Notes: a model not told the origin generated them from the letters alone. A stretch of DNA of 64,000 nt from JAHEDH01 sp963753285 (GCA_963753285.1 CAVWBT010000016.1:301157-365156); one strand, 5' to 3'; shown: positions 1-12,685, numbered from the stretch's first letter. Numbers and translations: made by a program.

Positions 1-436
1 CAGCGATGTTGTCTCTGACGTCCGGATACTCGCGCAACAGCAAGCCGATGTTGGTGAGCGGCCCGGTCGGTATGAGAGTCACCGGTTCGGGACTGTTGCG
101 GATCGCTGCGGCCATGAACTCGGCAGCCGGCTCGGCCACCGGAACGTTCGAGGGTGCCTCCAACACGGGACCGTCCAGTCCGGACTCTCCATGGACGTAC
201 TCTGCGACCACGAGGTCACGGGCGAGGGGCACTGCGGCTCCCACGGCGACGGGGATATCCGGCCTGCCTGCGAGCTCGAGGACCGTCAGGGCGTTCCGCG
301 TCGTCTTGTCGAGTGTGGTGTTCCCCGCGACCGTGGTGACGCCGAGAATGTCGAGCTCTGGGCTCGCCACCGCGAGCAGCAGCGCGATCGCATCGTCGTG
401 TCCGGGGTCGCAATCGATGATGACGGGGGTGGTCAC
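1..436 (-). CDS. Nucleoside hydrolase (IunH family), 3' end cut by window
   Basis: This frame translates to a protein beginning VTTPVIIDCDPGHDDAIALL, the N-terminal signature of inosine/uridine-preferring nucleoside hydrolases. The DxDPGxDD aspartates bind the catalytic calcium, and a later PTGPLTNI segment also fits the family. These enzymes split ribonucleosides into base and ribose. The GTG start at 434-436 overlaps the ribokinase stop in a GTGA junction, so the two are probably translated together; the ribose released here could feed the kinase. About 145 codons are visible, and the rest lies beyond position 1. The family is clear; substrate preference is not. Confidence 0.9.
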   Translation of the reverse strand, partial: MTTPVIIDCDPGHDDAIALLLAVASPELDILGVTTVAGNTTLDKTTRNALTVLELAGRPDIPVAVGAAVPLARDLVVAEYVHGESGLDGPVLEAPSNVPVAEPAAEFMAAAIRNSPEPVTLIPTGPLTNIGLLLREYPDVRDNIA

Positions 437-1284
437 AGGTTCGCCATGAAGTCGTCGAGTTCCGTTCGAGTCGGAAGTGAGGGCTGAGCCCCTCTTCGGG
501 TGGCCGTCAGGGCGCCGGCGGCGCAGGCCCATGCAAGTGCGTCGCTGATCTCACGGCCTTCGCACAGCGCAACGGTGACCGCCGCCGTGAAGGCGTCACC
601 CGCGCCGACCGTATCGATCGCGTTCACGGCGGGGGCCGATGCGAAGCCGATCTCCTCGGTGCCGCGTTGTGCCCTGGCACCTCTCGGCCCCAGCGTCGTG
701 ATGACGATTGCGGCGCTGCCCACGAGAACCGCGGCCAACGCTTCGTGCTCGCCCTCGTTGACGACAATCACGTCGCACGCTTCGACGAGCCCGGCAGGAA
801 GGTCTCGCACCGGCGCAGCGTTCAGGACGAACAGATCTTGGGTTCTCGTCGCCGCCGAGAGGACCGTCTCGGTCGGCACCTCGAGTTGGGCGATGACCGC
901 GTCGAATCCGACGAGGTCGAGATCTTCGGGCTGGAGATGTCGATTGGCTCCCGGGGCGACGGTGATCTGATTCTCACCTGCCTCGTCGACGACGATCAAC
1001 GCCACACCGGTCGGATGCTCCCGGTCTCGAGACGAGCGATCGAGATCCACACCGTCGCGGCGGAGCAGCTCGAGCGCCGGGCCGCTGTTGGTATCGGTCC
1101 CGACCCGTGCGATCAGCGAGACCTCCGCTCCCAACCGCCGGGCTGCGAGCGCCTGGTTTGCTCCCTTGCCTCCGGGATGGATGGCGAACGAGGCATCGGT
1201 GACGGTTTCACCCGGTCTGGGGAGGCGCGGCGCCGTTGCGACCATGTCGAGGTTCACACTTCCGACCACACCGATCCGAGCCAT
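433..1284 (-). CDS. rbsK: Ribokinase
   Basis: This 283-residue PfkB-family sugar kinase phosphorylates ribose to ribose 5-phosphate in the cytosol. The N-terminal GSVNLDM and GGKGANQA motifs near residues 9 and 38 are typical of ribokinases. The C-terminal DTVGAGDAF motif near residue 224 carries the catalytic aspartate and the anion hole. The gene leads a two-gene unit with the nucleoside hydrolase downstream, which suggests nucleoside salvage. It starts at ATG 1282-1284 without a clear Shine-Dalgarno sequence, and a TAGCCT box six bases upstream suggests a leaderless mRNA. Other PfkB substrates cannot be excluded. Confidence 0.92.
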   Translation of the reverse strand: MARIGVVGSVNLDMVATAPRLPRPGETVTDASFAIHPGGKGANQALAARRLGAEVSLIARVGTDTNSGPALELLRRDGVDLDRSSRDREHPTGVALIVVDEAGENQITVAPGANRHLQPEDLDLVGFDAVIAQLEVPTETVLSAATRTQDLFVLNAAPVRDLPAGLVEACDVIVVNEGEHEALAAVLVGSAAIVITTLGPRGARAQRGTEEIGFASAPAVNAIDTVGAGDAFTAAVTVALCEGREISDALAWACAAGALTATRRGAQPSLPTRTELDDFMANL

Positions 1285-1290
1285 GAACGC

Positions 1291-1296
1291 AGGCTA
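1291..1296 (-). promoter_or_regulatory. Candidate -10 box of a leaderless rbsK promoter
   Basis: On the minus strand TAGCCT fits the actinobacterial TANNNT -10 pattern and ends six bases before the rbsK ATG. Transcription would then begin at or next to the start codon. No good -35 box is visible. The same arrangement recurs at several gene heads in this window. Confidence 0.4.
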
Positions 1297-1317
1297 CCGT
1301 CCACCCGAGGAGGCGTC

Positions 1318-1803
1318 GTGCTCGAAGACGTGGTGACAGATTCACTCGCCCAACACGGTGTGATCGACTACGAAGTGATGGCGTGCGATCCATCCCTTGC
1401 GGACACCGCGGCATTCTGTGAGGCGTACGGTGTCGAGCCCGCAGACTCGGCGAACACCATCCTCGTTGCGTCCAGGCGGCCTCCAGGCGTCACCGCTGCC
1501 TGCGTGGTGCTCGCAACCCATCGTCTCGATGTCAACCGTGCGGTGCGAGATCAACTCGATGTCAAGAAGCTGTCGTTCGCGTCTGCCGACCTCACGGTGG
1601 AGCTCACCGCCATGCAGATCGGCGGGGTCACGCCATTCGGCCTGCCCGAGCCGATGCGGGTACTCGTCGACAGCAACGTGCTCGATCGAGCATCGATCGT
1701 CCTCGGCGGAGGCAACCGGTCGAGCAAGCTGCGCCTCGATCCGGCCCACCTGCTCGTCCTTCCGTCCGTGGAGGTCGTCGAGGGTCTGGCGGCGCCCGTT
1801 TAG
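1318..1803 (+). CDS. YbaK/EbsC-family aminoacyl-tRNA deacylase
   Basis: This is one of only three plus-strand genes, encoding 161 residues. It resembles YbaK/ProX-type domains, which hydrolyse mischarged aminoacyl-tRNAs such as Cys-tRNA-Pro or Ala-tRNA-Pro. Supporting features are the central DVKKLSFAS stretch with its conserved lysine, the GGVTPFGLP segment, and a C-terminal glycine-rich ILGGGNRSSKL-like motif. The GTG start at 1318 is chosen because a GAGGAGG Shine-Dalgarno sequence lies about five bases upstream. The open frame continues further upstream, but only antisense to rbsK. The gene is divergent from rbsK and convergent with the protease gene, overlapping its stop by a few bases. 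The exact tRNA substrate is unknown. Confidence 0.85.
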   Translation: MLEDVVTDSLAQHGVIDYEVMACDPSLADTAAFCEAYGVEPADSANTILVASRRPPGVTAACVVLATHRLDVNRAVRDQLDVKKLSFASADLTVELTAMQIGGVTPFGLPEPMRVLVDSNVLDRASIVLGGGNRSSKLRLDPAHLLVLPSVEVVEGLAAPV

Positions 1804-3191
1804 AGCCCGAGCAGCCTCAACGCTTCGTCGAGGATCGGATCGCTGCCTCCGATGACGTCAGGTGCGATCACGATGTCCGGATCGAGTCCCGTGATGCCGA
1901 TGTCGAGACCACCCGGAGTCTCCCAGCGGGCCACGGTGATCCGCAGCTCACCCCCATCGCGGGCCGTGTACACCTGTTGAACCAGGTTCTTGCCGAAGGT
2001 TGGCTCTCCGATCACCGTTGCCCGCCCCTGCTCCTTGAGCACCGCCGCCAGCACTTCCGATGCGGAGGCCGATGCACGATTGACCAGGACGAGCAACTGC
2101 ATGGAGGGATTGGCCAGCCCTCCCTCGATGACCACCCACGGATACTCGTAGTCTCTGCCCCGCTCGACCATGACGAGTTCACCGTCGAGGAACTGGCTGG
2201 CGATCGCCTGCGCGGCGAGCACGAGCCCGCCAGGGTTGTCACGCAGATCGAGGATCATCGCTCTGGCATTCTCGACGTCCGACACCTGCAGTACCTGGCC
2301 GACCAGTTGGGCGGACTGCTGGCTGAATGTGTTGAGTCGGAGATATGCGACGGAACCGGTGATCATCTCGAACTCGATCGGATCGAATCTGAAGTCCTCC
2401 CTGACGAGCGACTTGGTCAGAGTGCCGGTTTCCCGGTCGATCTCGATCTCCACGGACACACCGGCCGGGCCGAACAGGCGCGCAGTGGCCGCCTCCGCAG
2501 AAAGGCCGTCGAGCGCCTCGCCGTCCACCGCGACGATGACGTCTCCCACGATGATCCCCGCGTCTGCCGCCGGCGTGATCGCAAACACCGAGACGACCTC
2601 GAGTCGACACGATCCGGAGATCACGCCGCACGGCTCACCCGCTGTGGATCGCGCCGACACGATCAGCCCGAGGTCGTAGACGGCGCCGGACCCGAACTCG
2701 TCGAGTTGGTCGACGTAGTCGGGTGGGACATACGACGAGAACGGGTCGAGTGCGAATTGGAAGATGCCGTTCAGAGCACCCTCGACCAGCGCAGCCGGGT
2801 CGTCATGATCGGTCTTGAGGCGCTCCAGCACCGTCTCACAGACCGATAGGAAGGCTTCGTCGGGAATCGTGCATCGGAACACGTCTCCTGGCGGGTCGGC
2901 TCTGTCGGCTGGGGGAACGGCGCGAACACCGAGATTGGCCGCAGCGACGAGCTCTGCCCGCTCCACCTCGTCGACGTAGACCTCGTCGATCAGCTCAACC
3001 GCCTGGCACATGATCGCCCAGGTGCGCGGTGGGGCGCCGGTGCAGGACGACGGCTCCACCACGGTGACCGGCTGGGTGGCGCGGGGCACCGTCGGGACGG
3101 CGGATGTGGACGGCGCAGTCGGACTCGCCGGCTGGGCCGGTCCGCCGCACGCCGCCAGCACCAACGAGAGCACGAGTAGTCCACGTCTCAT
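1800..3191 (-). CDS. S41-family C-terminal processing peptidase, predicted lipoprotein
   Basis: The 463-residue protein starts with a short lipoprotein signal (MRRGLLVLSLVLAAC), so Cys15 is probably lipidated and the enzyme sits outside the membrane. A linker rich in Ser, Thr and Pro follows. A PDZ-like domain lies around residues 180-270, with GIIVGDVIVAVDG as its core, and then the S41 protease domain. The catalytic serine is in the SASASEVLA segment and the lysine in FGKNLVQQV. Such tail-specific proteases trim or degrade exported proteins. The ATG start overlaps the SURF1 stop (ATGA). The frame stays open upstream, but the lipobox fixes this start. Confidence 0.9.
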   Translation of the reverse strand: MRRGLLVLSLVLAACGGPAQPASPTAPSTSAVPTVPRATQPVTVVEPSSCTGAPPRTWAIMCQAVELIDEVYVDEVERAELVAAANLGVRAVPPADRADPPGDVFRCTIPDEAFLSVCETVLERLKTDHDDPAALVEGALNGIFQFALDPFSSYVPPDYVDQLDEFGSGAVYDLGLIVSARSTAGEPCGVISGSCRLEVVSVFAITPAADAGIIVGDVIVAVDGEALDGLSAEAATARLFGPAGVSVEIEIDRETGTLTKSLVREDFRFDPIEFEMITGSVAYLRLNTFSQQSAQLVGQVLQVSDVENARAMILDLRDNPGGLVLAAQAIASQFLDGELVMVERGRDYEYPWVVIEGGLANPSMQLLVLVNRASASASEVLAAVLKEQGRATVIGEPTFGKNLVQQVYTARDGGELRITVARWETPGGLDIGITGLDPDIVIAPDVIGGSDPILDEALRLLGL

Positions 3192-3934
3192 CCCTGGTTC
3201 CTTCGGCGCGCCGCCTTGCGGCCTGTAGATCGGATGAGGAAGGCGGACCCCACGACGGTGATCAGCGCAAACAGGAACCACTGTGCCGCGTAGGCGAGGT
3301 GGGGACCATTGTCGTCGAACGTGGGCGTGTCCAGGGCAACTGGGAGACGATCGTTCTCGTCCGGAACGATCAGCTGTGCCCAGACGGGGGCGAGATCTTC
3401 GAACTGTCGATCGAGCCGATCGAGATCGATCCGGTTGATCACGTCGAGCTCTCCCTGTGGCTCTTCTCGTCCGAACGAGGGTCGCGGCTGTGAGGCGCGC
3501 AACAGCAACTCGACGTCGACGACTCCGTCGAGCGGCGGGGCGAGCTCGATCGGTGGTGTGTCCAGCTCGAGCGGCACCCAACCTCGGTTGACGAGGATGG
3601 TTCCGCCGTCGAACCGGAACGGGGTGACGACGTGGAACCCCGCGGTTCCGTTGTTCACCTGGTTGCGCACGAGCAGTTCATCAGCCGGTTCGAACGTACC
3701 CCGAGCGCTGGCACGACGGTTCTCGAGCGAGTCGACCGAGGGCCCTGCTGCGGTGAGCATGCTCGCCAGATCGACAGGCTCTGCGACGATCCGGGCCGAT
3801 GAGATCTGGTTGTCGAGCTGCACTTCACGGTGACGAGCGAGTTGCCAGTTCCCGAGTGCCACGAACACGGCCACCACCGTGGCGACCACGATCAAACCGG
3901 CGATCCAGCGAGGAGAACGAAGGAATCGGTACAT
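3188..3934 (-). CDS. SURF1-family cytochrome oxidase assembly protein
   Basis: The protein has 248 residues with one membrane helix near each end (about residues 11-28 and 217-235), the usual SURF1 topology. An LGNWQLARHREVQLDN segment follows the first helix and an extracytoplasmic domain contains ILVNRGWVP, the best conserved SURF1 motif. SURF1 proteins help insert heme into cytochrome c oxidase. A basic tail (RKAARRRNQG) should remain cytoplasmic. ATG 3932-3934 is preferred, although a GTG lies one codon upstream. The gene overlaps the protease gene downstream by four bases. No oxidase genes are nearby. Confidence 0.85.
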   Translation of the reverse strand: MYRFLRSPRWIAGLIVVATVVAVFVALGNWQLARHREVQLDNQISSARIVAEPVDLASMLTAAGPSVDSLENRRASARGTFEPADELLVRNQVNNGTAGFHVVTPFRFDGGTILVNRGWVPLELDTPPIELAPPLDGVVDVELLLRASQPRPSFGREEPQGELDVINRIDLDRLDRQFEDLAPVWAQLIVPDENDRLPVALDTPTFDDNGPHLAYAAQWFLFALITVVGSAFLIRSTGRKAARRRNQG

Positions 3935-3946
3935 CACCGACCATGT

Positions 3947-3974
3947 AAGTCGGATCTCTCTCTCAAGCCGACTT
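3947..3974. other. Short inverted repeat between SURF1 and the small gene
   Basis: AAGTCGG at 3947-3953 pairs with CCGACTT at 3968-3974 across a 14-base CT-rich loop, just after the stop of the 61-residue gene. There is no T tract on the minus strand, so it may be a weak terminator or an mRNA end stabiliser. Confidence 0.3.
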
Positions 3975-4159
3975 CAGGCCGCCCCGACGGACACCTGCTG
4001 CTCGATCCCGAGCAGCCTGGCCGCCACATCGGCGTGGGCGAGGTCCGCCTCGGCGGCAAAGGCCACCGGTCGACCGATCCACTCCTGCACTGACCGTTCC
4101 GTCACCAAGCCGGCTTCGATTGCGGCTCGTGCGACGTCATCGGACCAGTACCAGGCCAT
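3974..4159 (-). CDS. Small hypothetical protein (61 residues)
   Basis: I do not recognise this protein. The ATG at 4157-4159 follows a good Shine-Dalgarno sequence (GAGGAG, about seven bases away), which supports translation. The product is Ala-rich and slightly acidic, begins MAWYWSDDVARAAIEAG and looks largely helical. It has no signal peptide or membrane segment. The wording of its middle (an EWIGRPVAF strand-like element between helices) resembles a small winged-helix-sized fold, but that is only an impression. It sits between ggt and SURF1 on the same strand. A longer GTG-initiated frame upstream is less likely because it lacks such a ribosome site. Confidence 0.55.
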   Translation of the reverse strand: MAWYWSDDVARAAIEAGLVTERSVQEWIGRPVAFAAEADLAHADVAARLLGIEQQVSVGAA

Positions 4160-4250
4160 GTGGGCTCCTCGAGATCGGGCAGACGGAGATGTCTGCGAGG
4201 GTCGGCGGGACGCTTCCGAACGTAGCTCCACCCACCGCCGATGTCGAGGG

Positions 4251-5744
4251 TCAGTTTTCGCGACCTCCGAAGATCGCCGCCACGCCAGGCCGGCGAGGAT
4301 CGGTGGCCGCGGATAGACGCCCGTTCGGTTCGACCAGTGCCGCTCCGACACCGCCGAAGTACATGTTCACATCGTCGAACCAGTCGACCGGGAGCGGATG
4401 ATCGGGCACGGCGGCACCAGGCTCCGCCTTGATCACGGCCGTTCCCTCCTCGTCGACGGCCACGTGGATGCGAGGGTGGTCGAGCGCCTCTTGAAGCGAG
4501 CCGCCTTCGAGAGCGAGCGCTCCCACGACCGACGCGAGTGCGGAGCTGATTCGATCCGCACCTGGCGACCCGATCGCCAGCATGCCACGCTCGGAGGACC
4601 GGAGGAGGGTCGGTGCCATGTTCGAGTTCAGCCGATCTCCCGGAACGAGGCCGGTCGGTTCGCCGACCAACTCGAGCTCTCCCATCCCGTTGTTCATGTA
4701 CAGCCCGGTGCCAGTCGGGATCACTCCTGATCCGTATCCTGCGGACAAGGTGATGGCACAGCCGACGCCCTCGGAGTCGACCGCCGAAACGTGGACCGTG
4801 GACGGCGAGCGAATGGGGTCGCCGGGTAGGCCGTGCAGGAACTCGTAGATGTCGCCGGATCGATCGGTCGTGTCGTGGAGCGGGCCACGGCGCCACCGGA
4901 AGAGCTGCTCCTGGGCATCGAGGAAGGCCGCCGGGTCGCGTTGTTCCAGGCCTGCGAGCAACGCGATCAGCCCTGCACCGCCGACGGCCGGCGGTGGGTT
5001 CGTGTAGAGATCCCATCCGCCTACGGAGTGCACGAGCGGTTCGCGTTCGAGGTCACGGTACGACGCGAAGTCGGTTGGGCCGATCAGGCTTCCCCGGTGC
5101 CACAGGTCCTCTGCGATTCGCTGCCCCAGCGTTCCAGCCAGCATCGCCATCGGTCCCTCCTCGGCAAGCGTACGGAGTGTCGAGGCGGCATCCGGCATGT
5201 GAACGGCATCGGCTGCAGTCACCAAGGCGCCCCTGGGATGCAGAATCGCTCTGGAGGCGGGGTCGTGCCCGAAGACCGCTTCGCTCGAGTAGCCGAGGTA
5301 GTAGAGACAGCTGGTCCCGAGTGTGAATCCGGCTTCGAGGATGTCGATGGTGGGCATCACCAGGTTGCCGAAGTCGGTGCGACCGTGGATCGCGTGCACC
5401 CTGTCGAATGCCGCCCACGCTCCAGGGACCGCGACGCTGGCAGGGCCGACCATGGTGGTCAGTCCTCCTCCGTACCCCATGTCGGCCCGGATCGCATTCG
5501 GTTCGGGCTGGGCGCCATGGAGTCCGGGCACTGCCATGTAGCCGTCGTGGACGACCGGGTCGTCGTCGAATCCCGACACGGTGACGAACGCTCCTGCACC
5601 TGGCGCCGCAACGCCGATCTCGGTGAACATCGCTGCGATGGCGGCGGCGATGGCAGCATCGACGGCGCCGCCCCCGTGGGCGGCGACGGACTCAGCGGCG
5701 CGTGCTGCGAGTCCCGATGGTGCGGCGACGGCGACCTCGATCAT
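4251..5744 (-). CDS. Gamma-glutamyltransferase family protein, probably cytosolic
   Basis: The 497-residue protein carries the N-terminal GGT pattern (AARAAESVAAHGGGAVDAA) and the autoprocessing site around residue 315, SPSTVHVSAVD. Its threonine aligns with the nucleophile of TTHYSVVD in E. coli GGT, and cleavage there would give large and small subunits. GGTs hydrolyse or transfer the gamma-glutamyl group of glutathione-like compounds. Unlike secreted GGTs it starts directly with the catalytic domain and has no signal peptide, which suggests a cytosolic member. It is also shorter than the usual 550-580 residues. The ATG start lies nine bases after a TAGGGT box. The substrate is unknown, and a cephalosporin-acylase-like activity is possible in this family. 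Confidence 0.85.
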   Translation of the reverse strand: MIEVAVAAPSGLAARAAESVAAHGGGAVDAAIAAAIAAMFTEIGVAAPGAGAFVTVSGFDDDPVVHDGYMAVPGLHGAQPEPNAIRADMGYGGGLTTMVGPASVAVPGAWAAFDRVHAIHGRTDFGNLVMPTIDILEAGFTLGTSCLYYLGYSSEAVFGHDPASRAILHPRGALVTAADAVHMPDAASTLRTLAEEGPMAMLAGTLGQRIAEDLWHRGSLIGPTDFASYRDLEREPLVHSVGGWDLYTNPPPAVGGAGLIALLAGLEQRDPAAFLDAQEQLFRWRRGPLHDTTDRSGDIYEFLHGLPGDPIRSPSTVHVSAVDSEGVGCAITLSAGYGSGVIPTGTGLYMNNGMGELELVGEPTGLVPGDRLNSNMAPTLLRSSERGMLAIGSPGADRISSALASVVGALALEGGSLQEALDHPRIHVAVDEEGTAVIKAEPGAAVPDHPLPVDWFDDVNMYFGGVGAALVEPNGRLSAATDPRRPGVAAIFGGREN

Positions 5745-5753
5745 GACCGGGGA

Positions 5754-5759
5754 ACCCTA
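5754..5759 (-). promoter_or_regulatory. Candidate -10 box of the ggt-like gene
   Basis: TAGGGT on the minus strand ends nine bases before the ATG of the GGT-family gene, which would leave a leader of only two or three bases. It overlaps the last codons of the upstream SSB-like gene. Confidence 0.3.
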
Positions 5760-6182
5760 CCGAGGTCGGCCGGCGTCTTCGACATCGGGTGGCTCGAGAA
5801 GAGCCTCGAGAAGGGCCAGCAACAGGGAGCCATCAGGGCTCGCGGGTTGCTCGAACTCATTGTCCGCTGGTTCGAAGTCCTCGATCTCAGGAAACCTGAG
5901 GGCGGAAGCGATGACCTCGATCCTCCCCGGTGGCGCCGACCCGCCCGGGGAACACCACCTCATCAGCGAACCCGCCACGAGCACCCTGGCGCCGGCTGGG
6001 GCCCGTTCCAACACGTCCGAGTGGATCTCGGGTGGCACCACCACCGGAAGCACATCGAACCGGCGCCGCCGTTCGGATCGGACACACACCAGCATCCGGG
6101 CGCGTTGTGAGCCGTCCGGGAGTAGATCGAGATCCGGTGGCAACGCCAGCCGACCGCTGATGAGGGCGAGATTGACATCCAT
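5757..6182 (-). CDS. SSB-like (OB-fold) protein
   Basis: The N-terminal 100 residues have the rhythm of a single-stranded-DNA-binding protein: MDVNLALISGRLALPPDLD, then an ARMLVCVRSE strand, VLPVVVPPEI, a GARVLVAGSL strand and GRIEVIASAL. This resembles the NxVxLxGRL...VxGxL pattern of SSB. The C-terminus is Pro/Glu-rich and lacks the acidic DDDIPF tip that recruits partner proteins in housekeeping SSB. This is therefore probably a divergent paralogue. ATG 6180-6182 is chosen; a GTG six codons upstream is an alternative. The assignment rests on pattern only. Confidence 0.5.
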   Translation of the reverse strand: MDVNLALISGRLALPPDLDLLPDGSQRARMLVCVRSERRRRFDVLPVVVPPEIHSDVLERAPAGARVLVAGSLMRWCSPGGSAPPGRIEVIASALRFPEIEDFEPADNEFEQPASPDGSLLLALLEALLEPPDVEDAGRPR

Positions 6183-6245
6183 GACCTTCCCATCGTCCAC
6201 CCGGGGAAGTGCCTGCTGTCACGCTAGGAACTGGGACTGACGAAA

Positions 6246-7082
6246 TCAGCCGGCCAGCTCGGCCTCGAGGTCCTCCAACCACGGCAATTCGGCGTCGTAG
6301 TCCCGAATCGCCGCCAGGAACTTCGATGCCGCGTCGTCATCCCCGGCGACATGCGCCACCCGGGCTGCGACCGCCCAGCGTCTCACCAGGCTCTCGGGCG
6401 GGTTTGCGACCAGTTTGGCGTTGATGACCCTCCACGCGTCGTCCACGCGTCCTTCGTCGACGAGATGGCTCGAATACACGACTCGAGCCTCGTTGTCGGT
6501 GTCTCGCCCACCCCCCAGTTCGTGAAACAGGTCGTAGGTCTTCTCCACGTCCTTGCTGCGGCCCAGCGCCCGCAGACAGTCCATCTCGATCGGCATCTGA
6601 TCGGTCTCACCCGACATACGCCTGAAGGCACGGAGCTCCTTCAACGCCTCGTCCCAGTTGCCGAGGTGATACGCCGAGAGCCCGAGCAGTTCCCTGATCG
6701 TGGCGGATCTCGAGGATGCGGCCTTCGCCTTCCGCAGCGCGGCTGCTGCCGGCTTGTAGCGGTCGGCTGCGAACGCCTCCACCCCGTTCTCGAGGTCCCG
6801 GATCGCCGCCTCACGGCGTTCCTTGGGCGTAGAGCGGGTGATCTCCTCCCGGATCCAACGAGGCAACTGGCCGCCGGCGTGGAGCTTCTTGCGCTCTTCT
6901 CGGGACGGCGCCTGGCCACTCGGGCGGCCCTTGCCTCGATCCGGTCCCTGCCCCTTCTTCGCCGGACCTCCCCGACGGCTGCCCCCTGACGAGCCTCCGC
7001 GCCGGGCATCTCCGCCTCGGCGATCATTCGACGGGCGGCCGCCGTTCGATTTGCCTCGATTGCGACGTTCTCCGTCAGCCAT
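6246..7082 (-). CDS. TPR-containing protein with Arg/Gly-rich N-terminus
   Basis: The 278-residue protein has two parts. The first 75 residues are highly basic and low-complexity, with repeated RGG/RR and SGG runs, as in RNA-binding disordered tails. From about residue 100 it is helical with TPR-like repeats (AFAADRYKPAAAALRKA, LLGLSAYHLGNWDEALKEL and further pairs). The ATG at 7080-7082 is preceded by AAAGGA about eight bases away, which decides the start over an upstream in-frame codon. M. tuberculosis has a TPR protein (Rv1691) close to tyrS, which may be the counterpart. The position just past the rRNA terminator and the basic tail suggest an RNA or ribosome role, but this is inference. 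Confidence 0.75.
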   Translation of the reverse strand: MADGERRNRGKSNGGRPSNDRRGGDARRGGSSGGSRRGGPAKKGQGPDRGKGRPSGQAPSREERKKLHAGGQLPRWIREEITRSTPKERREAAIRDLENGVEAFAADRYKPAAAALRKAKAASSRSATIRELLGLSAYHLGNWDEALKELRAFRRMSGETDQMPIEMDCLRALGRSKDVEKTYDLFHELGGGRDTDNEARVVYSSHLVDEGRVDDAWRVINAKLVANPPESLVRRWAVAARVAHVAGDDDAASKFLAAIRDYDAELPWLEDLEAELAG

Positions 7083-7098
7083 GTCTGGTGTCCTTTGC

Positions 7099-7131
7099 AA
7101 ACAGAAAGAGGGCCGACGACGTCGACCCTCT
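7099..7131 (-). terminator. Rho-independent terminator of the rRNA operon
   Basis: Reading the minus strand after 5S rRNA, AGAGGG pairs with CCCTCT (7126-7131 with 7107-7112). Further pairing occurs through the CGAC/GTCG inner bases, and TTCTGTTT follows. Position and structure fit termination of the 16S-23S-5S transcript. Confidence 0.75.
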
Positions 7132-7140
7132 CAATTTTAA

Positions 7141-7257
7141 TGCCCGGCGGTGACCTACTCTCCCAGGGGGTTGCCCCCCAAGTACCATCGGCGCTGGCAG
7201 GTTTCACTTCCGTGTTCGGAATGGGAACGGGTGGTTCCCCGCCGCTATCGCCACCGG
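7141..7257 (-). rRNA. rrf: 5S ribosomal RNA
   Basis: The minus strand begins TCCGGTGGCGATAGCGGCGG and contains the conserved CCCATTCCGAACACGGAAGT core of bacterial 5S rRNA. The ends pair as helix I. The length is about 117 nucleotides. It follows the 23S gene after a 65-70 base spacer. Confidence 0.95.
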
Positions 7258-7324
7258 ACAAATCTTCAAGTGTCGGGCAACCCCGAGCACTCCATAGCGA
7301 GCACGTGTCTTTGATTTTCAATCC
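7258..7324 (-). other. 23S-5S spacer with one arm of the 23S processing stem
   Basis: ATAGCGAGCACGT at 7294-7306 is the exact reverse complement of 10395-10407 on the other side of 23S rRNA. The two arms would pair to form the stem cut by RNase III during 23S maturation. No tRNA is present. Confidence 0.7.
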
Positions 7325-10375
<3,051 letters not shown>

Positions 10376-10644
10376 TAATAGAAAATCCAAGACGACGTGC
10401 TCGCTATGCAGTTCTCAAGGTGCCTGAAGGACTGCCCTGGGCCTTGTGGGCTCAGGAGCAGACTCCTTCACGACTGAACAGCGTGTAGACACGACATCGC
10501 TCGGCACGATCTCGACTCGTCACGCCCGGCCGTTGCCGGCCAAGCGCTTCCGTCTCGATGATTCGAGGTTGATGCGTGTGAATAATCAGCGTCTAACTAG
10601 GAACTGGAATCAGCTGTGATGGGCTGATTCGTGTTCGCTCCTTA
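10376..10644 (-). ncRNA. 16S-23S internal transcribed spacer without tRNA genes
   Basis: The spacer is about 270 bases. I see no tRNA-Ile or tRNA-Ala cloverleaf, which is common in actinobacteria. It holds a hairpin close to the 16S 3' end (GAATCAGC 10607-10614 with GCTGATTC 10623-10630). It also holds the upstream arm of the 23S processing stem (10395-10407), next to a CCTTGAGAACTGCATAG box like those that precede 23S in Gram-positive operons. A related CTTGACAACTGAACAG box lies in the 16S leader. Confidence 0.75.
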
Positions 10645-12168
<1,524 letters not shown>

Positions 12169-12511
12169 GATTCACTTGCCTGAGCCTTTCGGCTCGGGCG
12201 AAGATCCAATCAAGTTGTTCGTTTGCATCCTCGGATCTCACGACGTGATCCGACGTTGTGTGGATCTCATCTGCGAGATCCGGATTCATGATTTGGGTCC
12301 CGGAAGAGAGTGACGTTGAGGCACGCTCTTCCGAGCTCAATCGATCCGTGACCTTCGGCCGAAGCCTCTGGTCGTGGACTTGTGATGCTGTGCAGAACCG
12401 ATGAATACACATCGACTCTGCGCATGCTGATTTTTTCACGCTGTTCAGTTGTCAAGGAGCCTGACTTGCTCTGTGCCCTGCGGAGCCGATGCTCCTTGGC
12501 GCAGACCTCTC

Positions 12512-12541
12512 ATATTAGAAGACTCACGCGACTCGCTGCAA
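12512..12541 (-). promoter_or_regulatory. Candidate rRNA promoter (proximal)
   Basis: On the minus strand TTGCAG (12536-12541) and TAATAT (12512-12517) are separated by 18 bases. The -10 box is one of the few AT-rich hexamers in the leader. Transcription would start about 340 bases before 16S. Confidence 0.4.
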
Positions 12542-12656
12542 ATCGGGCTGGCGACGCCAGTCGATCGGCGCACGGCCGCACTCTCTGCCTTGAGAGGGTC
12601 CCTCGTGGGCGCTCAGTGGCTGATTGCATCAGTGACTGATCGCCGGAGGAAGCAGA

Positions 12657-12684
12657 ACAGTACCACTCGGTCTTGCCGTGTCAA
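12657..12684 (-). promoter_or_regulatory. Candidate rRNA promoter (distal), directly after tyrS
   Basis: A perfect TTGACA -35 box (12679-12684) starts two bases past the tyrS stop codon. TACTGT (12657-12662) follows after 16 bases. Its placement suggests that rRNA transcription starts right behind tyrS. Confidence 0.45.
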
Positions 12685-12685
12685 A

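Larger units (their letters stand above)
12169..12685 (-). promoter_or_regulatory. rRNA operon leader and promoter region
   Basis: This stretch of about 517 bases between tyrS and 16S has no credible gene. It carries two promoter candidates described separately, a CTTGACAACTGAACAG processing/antitermination-type box near 12450, and small GC hairpins (around 12179-12200 and 12353-12366) near the 16S 5' end. It is relatively rich in A and T around 12430-12520, as expected of strong rRNA promoters. Short open frames here look accidental. Confidence 0.6.

Noticed and set aside
10376..10644. tRNA genes in the 16S-23S spacer
   Set aside because: No sequence of about 75 bases with a TTCGAAT-type arm and acceptor stem could be found on the minus strand.
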